DNA of 64,000 nt from AP-15 sp963736715 (GTDB lineage: Bacteria > Pseudomonadota > Alphaproteobacteria > ATCC43930 > CGMCC-115725), in contig CAVTQA010000036.1 in assembly GCA_963736715.1 (NCBI GenBank), forward strand, positions 4,285 through 68,284, in the 5' to 3' direction. Positions 27,833-36,547 of this stretch are shown piece by piece (the stretch's first letter is position 1; every line of letters begins with the position of its first letter). The notes beneath the pieces were generated by a model. That model saw only the letters and a program-made list of their open reading frames with translations. It made no database searches and was not told the origin of the DNA. Position numbers and translations under genes: made by a program.

Positions 27833-30800
27833 TCACGCCCCGTTGGGCGCCGGATGGAAGCGGCTCGGTGCCCAGCCGGCCATCTCCTCGTAGGTGCGAT
27901 ACTTCTCGTCGACGCCAGCCTGAGCCATCGTCAGCAGCTCTTCGGCCTCGTGCGGCCGAAGCTGTGAGAGCGCCTTGTAGCGGAGTTCGTTATAGGCAAA
28001 GTCACGAAACCGGGTCGTCGGTCGGGGCGAGTCGAGGCGGAACGGGTTTTCGCCGATCGTTCGCATCGCCGGATTGTAGCGGAACAGCGGCCAGTAGCCG
28101 CAAGCGACGGCAAGATCCTGCTGGTGCAGGCCTAGCCGCATGTCGATGCCGTGGGCGATGCAATGACAATAGGCGAGGATAAGAGACGGCCCCGAATAGG
28201 CTTCGGCCTCGCGGAACGCCAGCAGCGTCTGCTGGAGGTTGGCGCCCATCGCGACCTGCGCCACGTAGACGTTGCCATAAGCGATCGCCTGAAGCGCCAG
28301 GTCTTTGCGCGCGACCCGCTTGCCCGCGGCGGCGAACTTGGCGATCGCGCCGAGCGGCGTCGCCTTCGAGGCCTGGCCGCCGGTATTGGAGTAGACCTCG
28401 GTGTCGAGCACCAGCACGTTCACGTCACGGGCCGACGCCAATACGTGATCGAGTCCCCCATAACCGATATCGTAGGCCCAGCCGTCGCCGCCGACGATCC
28501 AGATACTGCGGCGGACCAGGTGATCGACCACAGACAGAAGGTCCTTCGCCATCGGATCCTCGGGAAGCGCTTCCAGGCGCCGGATCAGCTCCGCCACACG
28601 CGCGCGCTGTGCGCGGATCTCCAATTCTTGCACCTGCAGAGCGCTCAGGATCTCATCGACAAGCGCGGCGCCAAGCTTGTCACGCAAGCCTTTCGCGAGC
28701 GTCTTCGCGAGCTCCAGATGCTTGTCCGCCGCCAGGCGGAAGCCGAGCCCGAACTCCGCATTATCCTCGAACAGCGAGTTCGACCACGCCGGTCCGCGGC
28801 CTTCTTGGTTCTTTGTCCAGGGCGTGACCGGCAAATTTCCGCCATAGATCGACGAGCAGCCGGTCGCATTGGCGATTTGCGCGCGGTCGCCGAAAAGCTG
28901 AGACAGCAGTTTGAGGTATGGAGTCTCGCCGCAGCCGGCACAGGCCCCGGAGAACTCGAACAGCGGCTCAAGGAACTGCACGCCGCGCACATTGGCGAAA
29001 TCGACCCGCGCCCGGTCATTGACCGGCAGTGCCTCGAAGAACGCCACGTTGCGGCGTTCCGGCTCGATCAGCGGCAGCCTGTCGCGCATGTTGATCGCCT
29101 TGAGCGCAGGCTCCGTCGCGCTGTGGGCAGGACAAATCTCGACGCACAACCCACAGCCCGTGCAGTCCTCGACGTAGAACTGCAGCGAGAAGCGCACATC
29201 CGGGAAGCCGCGCACGTTGATCGGCGCCGATTTGAAGGTGGCCGGGGCGCCGTCGAACTTGTCCGCATGATTGTATTTCGCGCGAATGACGGCGTGCGGG
29301 CAGACGAAGCTGCATTGCCCACACTGGATGCAGATGTCCGGCTCCCATACGGGCACGGTCTCGGCAAGGTTGCGCTTCTCGAAGGCGGCGGTGCCGGAAG
29401 GAAAGGTGCCATCGACCGGCATCAGGCTCACTGGGATCTCGTCCCCGCGCGCTTCGAACATCTTGGCGGTGACCTCTCGGACGAATTCCGGCGCGTCCAC
29501 CGGCACCACGGGCGTGCGGTCCCAGCGGCTCGTCGCGGCAGCCGGAACCTTTACTTCGTGCAAGCGGTCGAGCGTGCCGTCGACCGCCCGGAAGTTGCGC
29601 TGCACCACCTCCTCGCCCTTTTCGGCGTAGGTCTTGCGGATCGAATCCTTGATGCGAATGATCGCCTCGTCCCTCGGCAGCACGCCGGAGATGGCAAAGA
29701 AGCAGGTCTGCAGAATGGTGTTGGTGCGGCCCCGCAGCCCCACCTCCTGCGCTGCCTTCGAAGCATCGATAACGAAAAAGCGTAGTCGCCGCTCGATGAT
29801 CTGCTGCTGCATCGAGCGCGGCAGATGGTCCCACACCTCGTCGGCACCATAGGGGCTGTTGAGGAGGAAGGTGCTCCCCGGCGCTGCGACCCCCAGCAGG
29901 TTCTGGCGCTCGATGAAATTGAACCGGTGGCAGGCCACGAAATTGGCCTCCCGGATGAGATAGGGCGCTCGGATCGGCCGTGGCCCGAAGCGCAGGTGCG
30001 ATATCGTCTGCGCTCCCGATTTGTGCGAATCATAGACGAAGTAGCCCTGGGCGTAGAGCCCCGCTTCTTCGGCGATGATCTTGACGCTGTTCTTGTTGGC
30101 GCCGACGGTGCCATCGGCGCCGAGCCCGAAGAAAACCGCCCGCACAATTTCGGGCGGCTCGATCGTGAAGCTGCGGTCATAAGCGAGGCTCGTATGAGAG
30201 ACATCGTCCTCGACGCCGATGGTGAATCCGTTCCTGGGCTCGGGCTGGGCCAGCTCGTCGAACACAGCCTTGGCCATAGCCGGGTTGAAATCTTTGGACG
30301 CCAGCCCGTAGCGGCCGCCGATGACGCGCGGCATCGTGCCCCGCGCGCCGCCGGCGACCCCCTGCGCCAGCGCGGCCACGACATCGAGATAGAGCGGCTC
30401 GCCGGGCGCGCCCGGCTCCTTGGTCTGCTCGATAACGGCGAGCGCCCGGCAGGTCGGCGGCACTGCAGCTATAAAGGCTTCGACGGCAAAGGGCCGGTAG
30501 AGTCGCACTTGGATGACACCGACCTTTTCGCCCCTCGCATCCAAGGCCGCTGCCGTCTCGCGCGCGGTCTCGGCGCCCGTGCCCATCGCCACGGCGACCC
30601 GCTCGGCGTCCGGTGGACCGAAATAATCGAACAGACGATAATGCCGGCCGATTAGCGCTGCGAAGCGGTCCATGGCAGACTGAACCGCCGCCGGGACGCG
30701 CGCGTAAAAGGGGTTCACCGACTCGCGCGCCTGGAAGAACGTATCCGGGTTGTGGGCGGTACCGCGGATAAAGGGGCGCTCGGGATTGAGCGCCCGATTG

Positions 30801-31411
30801 CGGTGCGCGCGGACGAGATCCGGATCGATCATCGCGCGGATCTGATCGTCACCAAGAAGCGCAATGGTGTTGATCTCGTGCGAGGTGCGAAATCCGTCGA
30901 AGAAATGGACGAAGGGGATACGCGTCTCGAGCGTCGCCGCCTGGGCGATCAGCGCGTTGTCATGGGCTTCCTGCACCGAAGCCGAGGAGAGCAGCGCAAA
31001 GCCAGTGGTCCGTGTCGCCATCACATCGGAATGGTCGCCGAAGATCGAAAGCGCCTGCGTCGCGACGGACCGGGCGGCAATATGAAACACCGTCGCTGTC
31101 AGCTCGCCCGCGATCTTGTACATATTGGGCAGCATCAGCATCAGGCCCTGCGACGAGGTGAAGGTCGTGGTCAACGCGCCCGACTGCAGCGCCCCATGCA
31201 CCGCTCCGGCGGCGCCGCCCTCGCTCTGCATCTCCTGAACGACGGGCACATTGCCCCAAACATTCTTGATCCCCAGCGCCGACCATTCGTCGGCAAGCTC
31301 CGCCATCGTCGAGGACGGGGTGATGGGATAGATCGCGCAGACCTCGTTGACGCGATAGGCGACATGGGCGACGGCAGTATTGCCGTCCATCGTCGAGGTT
31401 AGCTGGCTCAT
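27833..31411 (-). CDS. nifJ: Pyruvate:ferredoxin (flavodoxin) oxidoreductase
   Basis: The protein has 1192 residues, the usual length for a single-chain PFOR. From the N-terminus: pyruvate-binding domain with YPITPSS (28-34), gamma-type domain, two [4Fe-4S] ferredoxin motifs (CIQCGQCSFVCP near 692 and CTGCGLCVEICP near 748), the proximal-cluster/TPP domain (ACAGCGETP near 815) and the TPP motif GDGWAYDIGYGG near 971. It converts pyruvate and CoA to acetyl-CoA, CO2 and reduced ferredoxin. Its ATG overlaps the stop of the upstream flavoprotein (ATGA), implying coupling. Longer frames back to 31564 lie inside that gene and are rejected. A FixK box lies upstream of the operon at 33154. Confidence 0.96.
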   Translation of the reverse strand: MSQLTSTMDGNTAVAHVAYRVNEVCAIYPITPSSTMAELADEWSALGIKNVWGNVPVVQEMQSEGGAAGAVHGALQSGALTTTFTSSQGLMLMLPNMYKIAGELTATVFHIAARSVATQALSIFGDHSDVMATRTTGFALLSSASVQEAHDNALIAQAATLETRIPFVHFFDGFRTSHEINTIALLGDDQIRAMIDPDLVRAHRNRALNPERPFIRGTAHNPDTFFQARESVNPFYARVPAAVQSAMDRFAALIGRHYRLFDYFGPPDAERVAVAMGTGAETARETAAALDARGEKVGVIQVRLYRPFAVEAFIAAVPPTCRALAVIEQTKEPGAPGEPLYLDVVAALAQGVAGGARGTMPRVIGGRYGLASKDFNPAMAKAVFDELAQPEPRNGFTIGVEDDVSHTSLAYDRSFTIEPPEIVRAVFFGLGADGTVGANKNSVKIIAEEAGLYAQGYFVYDSHKSGAQTISHLRFGPRPIRAPYLIREANFVACHRFNFIERQNLLGVAAPGSTFLLNSPYGADEVWDHLPRSMQQQIIERRLRFFVIDASKAAQEVGLRGRTNTILQTCFFAISGVLPRDEAIIRIKDSIRKTYAEKGEEVVQRNFRAVDGTLDRLHEVKVPAAATSRWDRTPVVPVDAPEFVREVTAKMFEARGDEIPVSLMPVDGTFPSGTAAFEKRNLAETVPVWEPDICIQCGQCSFVCPHAVIRAKYNHADKFDGAPATFKSAPINVRGFPDVRFSLQFYVEDCTGCGLCVEICPAHSATEPALKAINMRDRLPLIEPERRNVAFFEALPVNDRARVDFANVRGVQFLEPLFEFSGACAGCGETPYLKLLSQLFGDRAQIANATGCSSIYGGNLPVTPWTKNQEGRGPAWSNSLFEDNAEFGLGFRLAADKHLELAKTLAKGLRDKLGAALVDEILSALQVQELEIRAQRARVAELIRRLEALPEDPMAKDLLSVVDHLVRRSIWIVGGDGWAYDIGYGGLDHVLASARDVNVLVLDTEVYSNTGGQASKATPLGAIAKFAAAGKRVARKDLALQAIAYGNVYVAQVAMGANLQQTLLAFREAEAYSGPSLILAYCHCIAHGIDMRLGLHQQDLAVACGYWPLFRYNPAMRTIGENPFRLDSPRPTTRFRDFAYNELRYKALSQLRPHEAEELLTMAQAGVDEKYRTYEEMAGWAPSRFHPAPNGA

Positions 31412-33048
31412 CGCATCCACCCCGGCTCGGCAATCATCTCGATGGCATGGCAGGGGCATTGTTCGAAACAAACGGCGCAGCCGGTGCATCTGCTGTAGTC
31501 GTAGCGGTAGCGGCGCCCTGGGCCGAGCTTGATGATGGCGTCTTCGGGGCAGGCGGCCCAGCAATTGTCACATTCGAAACAATTCCCGCACGATAGGCAG
31601 CGTTGCGCCTCGTAGCGCGCCTCCCGCTCACTGAGGCCCGCCACGACCTCTTCAAACCCACTCAATCTCCGGGAGATTGCCAGCTCCTTCTCACGCGCTG
31701 GATCGGCGTCGCTGAAGACCGGCAGGTTCAGCATGTCGAAGGAAACAAGCGGCGCCCTGGCGGGTTCGGCATGCCCCTTGCCGGTGAGCCATCCATCGAT
31801 GTTGCGGGCGGCGCGCTTGCCGTGGCCGATGGCGGTGGTGACGGTGCGCTCACCAGGCACCATGTCGCCGCCGGCGAAGATGCCGGGGTTTCCGGTCATC
31901 ATATCGGGGCCGACGATAACCGTGCCGTCCGGTTTGAATTCGACACCGGGCACGCGCTTTAAGAACGCGCTGTCCGTCTGTTGGCCGAGCGCCAGCACGA
32001 CGGCATCAGCCTCAAGGGTCTCAATCTCCCCAGTCGGCTGCGGCCTTCCCTCCGCGTCGAGCCTCATCCGCTCGACCGTGAGGGTCGGGCCGGCGATTTC
32101 TTTGATGCTTGCCAACCACTTGATCTTCACCCCCTCGGTGATTGCCTCATCGGCCTCGAAGGCGTGGGCCGGCATGTGAGCACGGTCGCGGCGATAGATG
32201 ATCAGCGCCTCGTGGGCGCCGAGCCGGCGGGCCGTGCGCGCCGCATCCATCGCCGTATTCCCGCCGCCATAGACCACGACACGGCGGCCGAGGCGCGGCG
32301 CCCCGCCGGCTCCGGCGTCGCGCAGCAGCGTCATGGCGTCGAGCACCTTGGCGGCGTCCCGCGCCGGAATGTCGACGTGACGGCTGATCTCGGCGCCGAT
32401 CGCGATGAAGACCGCATCGAAGCGCCCGGCATCGCGCTCCGCGACGAGATCCTCGACCTTGTGATTGAACGTCATCTCCACGCCCATATCCTCGATCCGG
32501 CGGATCTCCTTCATCAGGTCGGCGCGCGGAAGGCGGTAAGCGGGGATGCCGAAGTGCATCATCCCGCCGGGAACGGGCCCGGCCTCGTGGATCTCGACGG
32601 CATGGCCGAGACGTGCGAGGTGATAGGCGGCGGAGAGCCCGCTCGGCCCGGCGCCGACGACAAGGACGCGGTTGCCGCTCGGCGGCGCGTCGATCGGCAG
32701 CCCCCAACCCTGTGCTGCCGCGAGGTCGCCGAGAAAGCGCTCGACCGCGTGAATGCTGACCGCGGCGTCGAGCGCATCACGATTGCACGCCTGTTCGCAG
32801 GGGTGGTAGCAGACGCGGCCGTGCACCGCCGGCAAGGGGTTGTCGCGCACCAGCATCTCCCAGGCGGCGCGGTATTTGCCCGCTTGGGCAAGGGCGAGCC
32901 AGGCTTGGATGTTCTCGCCGGCGGGACAAGCGTTGTTGCAGGGCGGCAGCAGGTCAACATAGACCGGGCGCCGGGTGCGGAAGGGACCCGTTCCCATCTC
33001 GCGGGTGAGATCGACAACAGGCATCAGGTCTCGTTGCTTCCGGATCAC
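31408..33048 (-). CDS. GltD-like NAD(P)H oxidoreductase with C-terminal ferredoxin domain
   Basis: The 546-residue protein has the N-terminal cysteine domain of glutamate-synthase small subunits (CNNACPAGE, CYHPCEQACNR, about 37-90), an FAD-binding fold (GAGPSGLSAAYHL near 131), an NAD(P)H-binding fold (YGGGNTAMDAARTARR near 265) and a C-terminal double cluster (CLSCGNCFECDNC near 490, CTGCAVCFEQCPCHA near 525). No glutamate-synthase large subunit is nearby, so it probably passes electrons between NAD(P)H and ferredoxin for NifJ (inference). GTG 33048 is preceded by GAGGTGAGCC; ATG 33024 is an alternative with a weaker site. First gene of the operon, divergent from the hydrogenase genes. Confidence 0.88.
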   Translation of the reverse strand: MIRKQRDLMPVVDLTREMGTGPFRTRRPVYVDLLPPCNNACPAGENIQAWLALAQAGKYRAAWEMLVRDNPLPAVHGRVCYHPCEQACNRDALDAAVSIHAVERFLGDLAAAQGWGLPIDAPPSGNRVLVVGAGPSGLSAAYHLARLGHAVEIHEAGPVPGGMMHFGIPAYRLPRADLMKEIRRIEDMGVEMTFNHKVEDLVAERDAGRFDAVFIAIGAEISRHVDIPARDAAKVLDAMTLLRDAGAGGAPRLGRRVVVYGGGNTAMDAARTARRLGAHEALIIYRRDRAHMPAHAFEADEAITEGVKIKWLASIKEIAGPTLTVERMRLDAEGRPQPTGEIETLEADAVVLALGQQTDSAFLKRVPGVEFKPDGTVIVGPDMMTGNPGIFAGGDMVPGERTVTTAIGHGKRAARNIDGWLTGKGHAEPARAPLVSFDMLNLPVFSDADPAREKELAISRRLSGFEEVVAGLSEREARYEAQRCLSCGNCFECDNCWAACPEDAIIKLGPGRRYRYDYSRCTGCAVCFEQCPCHAIEMIAEPGWMR

Positions 33049-33153
33049 GGCTCACCTCGCCTCAAAACTGGCGCGCATCGACCGACATCTTCCCAAGGGC
33101 CTGACCCTGGAACTGAACCGATTTGATTAAAAACGCAGCGGGAGCACGGCTCG

Positions 33154-33167
33154 TTGATCTGGATCAA
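33154..33167. promoter_or_regulatory. FixK/FNR box between nifJ and hydrogenase operons
   Basis: TTGATCTGGATCAA is a full consensus match. Its centre (33160.5) predicts starts at about 33119 (minus, 71 bases before GTG 33048) and about 33202 (plus, about 98 bases before the hydrogenase start). One site may control both operons. Confidence 0.85.
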
Positions 33168-33299
33168 CATCTGACGCACTTCCCAAGATTAGTTTGGCAT
33201 GGTTGCCTCACGCTCCTGACAGGTCGGTAATGTCAGAGGCAGATTCGCAGGCGCGCCGGAGCGTACTCAGCGCACGCTGTCCGGCGGAAGGAGGTTGCG

Positions 33300-34475
33300 A
33301 CGGACCAGAATTTACGCTCTTCGGCGAGCGGGCTCGGCGCCAAGGTCGCTATCGAGCGGGATGTTCTGCAACAGATTATCGGTGGCCTCGCGAGCCGCGG
33401 CTACCGGGTCATCGGCCCGATCGTGCACGAGGGTGCCATCGTCTACGACACGGTTGCGGTTCTCGATGACCTCCCTATCGGATGGACCGATCAACAAGAC
33501 GCCGGGCGTTACCGGCTCGAGCGGCGCGCCGACATGGCGCTGTTCGGCTATGCTGTCGGGCCGCATTCCTGGAAGCGCTTTCTGCATCCACCGGTCGAGC
33601 GGCTCTGGCAGGCCCGCCGCGAGGGTGATGGTTTCGCGGTCATCGAAAACGAGGAAGCGGCAGAGCCGCTCGCGTTTATAGGCGTGCGCGCCTGCGAGCT
33701 CCGCGCGATCGTTATCCAGGACCGGGTCTTTCTCGCAGGCGAGTACCGCGACAAGTCCTATAATATTCGACGCGACCAAGCCTTCATCGTCGCGGTCAAT
33801 TGCGGTCAGGCCGGCGGCACCTGCTTCTGTGCCTCGATGGATGCCGGGCCGAAGGTCGATGCGGGGTTCGACCTCGCATTGACGGAACTCATCGAGGAGG
33901 GCCGTCATGTTTTCCTGGTGGAGGTTGGAAGCGCTGCAGGCATGGACCTAGTCAAGGGACTGCCGACCCGGCCCGCGACCGAGGAGGAAATCGCTGCCGC
34001 CGAACGGGTTGTCGCCCGAACAAAGGGTCAGATGGGACGGACCCTCGATACTGAGGGGCTCAAGGAATTGCTGCAGGCCAACCCTAGCCATCCGCGGTGG
34101 GATGAGGTCGCCGAACGCTGCCTTGCCTGCGGCAACTGCACGATGGTGTGCCCGACCTGCTTCTGCGCGACGGTCGACGACGCGACCGACCTTTCCGGCA
34201 TCACGGCGGAACGCGTGCGCCGCTGGGACTCCTGCTTCACCCTGGATTTCTCCTACCTCCACGGCGGCAATGTGCGCAACTCGACACGTTCCCGCTACCG
34301 CCAGTGGATGACGCACAAACTGGCCCACTGGTTTGATCAGTTCGGGACCTCTGGCTGCGTCGGGTGCGGCCGCTGTATCACTTGGTGTCCCGTCGGAATC
34401 GACATCACCGAAGAGGCAGTCGCGATCCGCGCAGCCCCGAACCCCTCACGGAGCGACGCCGATGGAAGGTCTTGA
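33300..34475 (+). CDS. hydB: Hydrogenase iron-sulfur subunit HydB (beta)
   Basis: The protein matches the beta subunit of soluble group-3 [NiFe] hydrogenases (also anaerobic sulfite reductase A). It has an N-terminal domain with CxxxxGGTCFCASMD near residue 165, then two [4Fe-4S] ferredoxin motifs, CLACGNCTMVCP near 275 and CVGCGRCITWCPVG near 355. It would carry electrons between HydG and HydD. The reading frame is coherent from the first codons after GGAAGGAGG (33286-33294), yet the codon five bases downstream is ACG (33300-33302), with no ATG, GTG or TTG before GTG 33423. I give the ACG start as most consistent with the ribosome site and length (391 residues). GTG 33423 would remove 41 conserved-looking residues. 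Confidence 0.8.
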   Translation, partial: TDQNLRSSASGLGAKVAIERDVLQQIIGGLASRGYRVIGPIVHEGAIVYDTVAVLDDLPIGWTDQQDAGRYRLERRADMALFGYAVGPHSWKRFLHPPVERLWQARREGDGFAVIENEEAAEPLAFIGVRACELRAIVIQDRVFLAGEYRDKSYNIRRDQAFIVAVNCGQAGGTCFCASMDAGPKVDAGFDLALTELIEEGRHVFLVEVGSAAGMDLVKGLPTRPATEEEIAAAERVVARTKGQMGRTLDTEGLKELLQANPSHPRWDEVAERCLACGNCTMVCPTCFCATVDDATDLSGITAERVRRWDSCFTLDFSYLHGGNVRNSTRSRYRQWMTHKLAHWFDQFGTSGCVGCGRCITWCPVGIDITEEAVAIRAAPNPSRSDADGRS

Positions 34476-34926
34476 ACGGATCGTCCTGGAACACCCGTTC
34501 TTTGCCGGCCTCGGCGCCGAGTTTGGCCGTGCGATCTCCGGCTGCGCGCGCAATCTCCGCTTCGCGGCCGGCGAATACCTCTTCCACGAAGGTGAACCGG
34601 CCGACGAGTTCCACCTGATCCGTTACGGTGGGGTCGCCCTCGAGATCTATACGCCGGGCCAGCCGCCGATCGTTGTCTTGACCTTGCACGCGGGCGACGT
34701 TCTCGACCCTTCATGGCTCGTGCCGCCCTATCGCTGGACCTTCGATGCGCGCGCCATAGAGCTTTGCCGAGTGCTCGGGGTCAATGCCAAGTGCCTGAGG
34801 GAGAAATGCGAGGCCGATCACGATCTGGGCTACGAGCTGATGAAGCGCTTCGTCGGCGCCGTGGGGGAGAGGCTGCGCGCCGCGCGCTTGCAGGCCCTCG
34901 ACATATACGGGCAACAACGCGCTTGA
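34462..34926 (+). CDS. Cyclic-nucleotide-binding-domain protein in the hydrogenase operon
   Basis: The 154-residue protein is a CRP-type beta-roll (about 10-120, with GEYLFHEGEPADEFHLI) followed by one long helix. There is no DNA-binding domain. It overlaps hydB by 14 bases and hydG follows at once, so it is made together with the hydrogenase subunits. It may be a regulatory subunit binding a nucleotide or other ligand; that is inference. The standard phosphate-binding arginine motif of cAMP-binding rolls (RxAx) is not obvious. GGAG lies 9 bases before ATG 34462. Confidence 0.8.
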   Translation: MEGLERIVLEHPFFAGLGAEFGRAISGCARNLRFAAGEYLFHEGEPADEFHLIRYGGVALEIYTPGQPPIVVLTLHAGDVLDPSWLVPPYRWTFDARAIELCRVLGVNAKCLREKCEADHDLGYELMKRFVGAVGERLRAARLQALDIYGQQRA

Positions 34927-34943
34927 CGATCCCGTCCGTGAGC

Positions 34944-35765
34944 ATGGCGCGCGATTGCCTGGTGCCGCAGCCCATTTGCATCGCGCGCATCCGCCGGGAG
35001 GCCGCGGATGTGGCGACATTGGAGCTGAGCCCGGCCGCGCCCTTTGCCTTTGCCGCCGGCCAATTCAACATGCTCTACGCATTCGGATTGGGGGAACTGG
35101 CGATCAGCATCAGCGGCGATCCGGCCGAGCAAGGCCGGATCGTGCACACGGTACGAGCCGTCGGGGCGGTCAGCGACGCGATCACCCGGCTGCGCCGCAA
35201 TATGGTTGTCGGTGTGCGCGGACCCTATGGCTCATCCTGGCCGGTCGCCGAGAGCGAAGGCAGCGACGTCATCATCGTCGCCGGCGGGCTCGGTCTGGCG
35301 CCGCTCCGCCCGGTGGTCTACCACGTGCTCGCCCGCCGAGAGCATTACGGCAGGGTCGTCCTGCTGTACGGCGCCCGCGGCCCGGCCGATATCCTCTATC
35401 GGCGCGAGCTCGAAGCCTGGCGCCGGCGCCTCGATGTCGACATCGTCGTCACGGTCGACCATGCCGCGCCGGATTGGCAAGGCAATGTCGGCGTCGTGCC
35501 GGCGCTGATCGCACGCGCTCCGGTCGAGGCGGAGCACGCCGTGGCCATGGTGTGCGGACCGGAGATCATGATGCGGTTCACGATCGATGCGCTACGCGAC
35601 CGGGGACTGGGGGCGGACCGGATCTACCTCTCGATGGAGCGCAACATGAAATGCGCGGTCGGGCTGTGTGGGCACTGCCAATTCGGACCCGCTTTCGTTT
35701 GCCGCGACGGGCCGGTATTCCGCTTCGATCGCATTGCCCCGATCTTCAACATTCGTGAGATCTGA
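34944..35765 (+). CDS. hydG: Hydrogenase FAD/NAD(P)-binding subunit HydG (gamma)
   Basis: The 273-residue protein has an FAD-binding barrel (about 1-95), an NAD(P)-binding Rossmann part (GGLGLAPLRPVVYHVL near 115) and a C-terminal [2Fe-2S] site (CAVGLCGHCQFGPAFVC near 245). It belongs to the ferredoxin-NADP reductase-like subunits of group-3 hydrogenases and dihydroorotate dehydrogenase electron-transfer proteins. It links hydrogenase to NAD(P)H. ATG 34944 is taken as start. In-frame GTG 34938 and TTG 34923 (overlapping the previous stop as TTGA) are alternatives that would add 2 or 7 residues. Confidence 0.88.
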   Translation: MARDCLVPQPICIARIRREAADVATLELSPAAPFAFAAGQFNMLYAFGLGELAISISGDPAEQGRIVHTVRAVGAVSDAITRLRRNMVVGVRGPYGSSWPVAESEGSDVIIVAGGLGLAPLRPVVYHVLARREHYGRVVLLYGARGPADILYRRELEAWRRRLDVDIVVTVDHAAPDWQGNVGVVPALIARAPVEAEHAVAMVCGPEIMMRFTIDALRDRGLGADRIYLSMERNMKCAVGLCGHCQFGPAFVCRDGPVFRFDRIAPIFNIREI

Positions 35766-35767
35766 CA

Positions 35768-36547
35768 ATGGCTCACTCCACCCGTCCGCGCCTGGCAGTG
35801 TGGAAGTTTGCGTCTTGCGACGGCTGCCAACTCAGCCTGCTCGATTGCGAGGACGAGCTGCTCGCCGTCGCGGAGAGGCTCGACATCGCCTATTTCGCCG
35901 AGGTGTCGCGGCGGATGATGCGCGGCCCCTACGATCTCTCGCTGGTGGAAGGCTCGATCACGACCCAAGCCGACGCCGAACGCATCTTGCGCGTGCGCCG
36001 TCTCTCGCGCCATCTGGTGACGATCGGCGCCTGCGCCACCGCCGGCGGGATCCAGGCATTGCGCAACTTCGCCGATGTGCGGGAGTTCGCTGCCGCCGTC
36101 TACCCTCATCCGGAATATCTGAAGACGCTTGAGACCTCGACCCCGATCAGCGCGCATGTGGCGGTCGACTTTGAGCTGCGCGGCTGTCCGATCGACAAGG
36201 GTCAGCTGCTCGAGGTCATCAAGGCGTTCCTGATCGGACGCAAGCCTGCGATCGCCAATCACAGCGTCTGTATCGACTGCAAGACCCGCAATAATGTGTG
36301 CGTCATGGTCGCGCACGGGACGCCGTGCCTTGGTCCCGTCACCCACAGCGGATGCGGTGCGATCTGCCCGTCTTACGACCGCGGCTGTTATGGCTGCTTC
36401 GGGCCGGTGGCCGGCGCGAACACCGCGGCGACAGCGCGCGAATTCGCATCGCTGGGCATGGCGCGGCGCGACATCGCTCGGGTCTTCCAGACCTTCAACG
36501 CCGCCGCCGAGGCGTTCCGCAAGGAGGCCGAGGCCCATGGCGACTAA
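35768..36547 (+). CDS. hydD: [NiFe]-hydrogenase small subunit HydD (delta)
   Basis: The 259-residue protein has the small-subunit signature CDGCQ (Cys17, Cys20) at the N-terminus, GACATAGG near 87, GCPIDKGQ near 140, and a C-terminal cysteine cluster (VCIDCKTRNNVC, HSGCGAICPSYDRGCYGC). It therefore holds the proximal [4Fe-4S] cluster and probably others, feeding the active site in HydA. There is no twin-arginine signal, so the enzyme is cytoplasmic, as expected for group 3. It starts 2 bases after hydG and overlaps hydA by 11 bases. Confidence 0.93.
   Translation: MAHSTRPRLAVWKFASCDGCQLSLLDCEDELLAVAERLDIAYFAEVSRRMMRGPYDLSLVEGSITTQADAERILRVRRLSRHLVTIGACATAGGIQALRNFADVREFAAAVYPHPEYLKTLETSTPISAHVAVDFELRGCPIDKGQLLEVIKAFLIGRKPAIANHSVCIDCKTRNNVCVMVAHGTPCLGPVTHSGCGAICPSYDRGCYGCFGPVAGANTAATAREFASLGMARRDIARVFQTFNAAAEAFRKEAEAHGD

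Noticed and set aside
28151..29785. 544-codon plus-strand frame opposite nifJ
   Set aside because: NifJ on the other strand has complete family motifs; the antisense frame has none.
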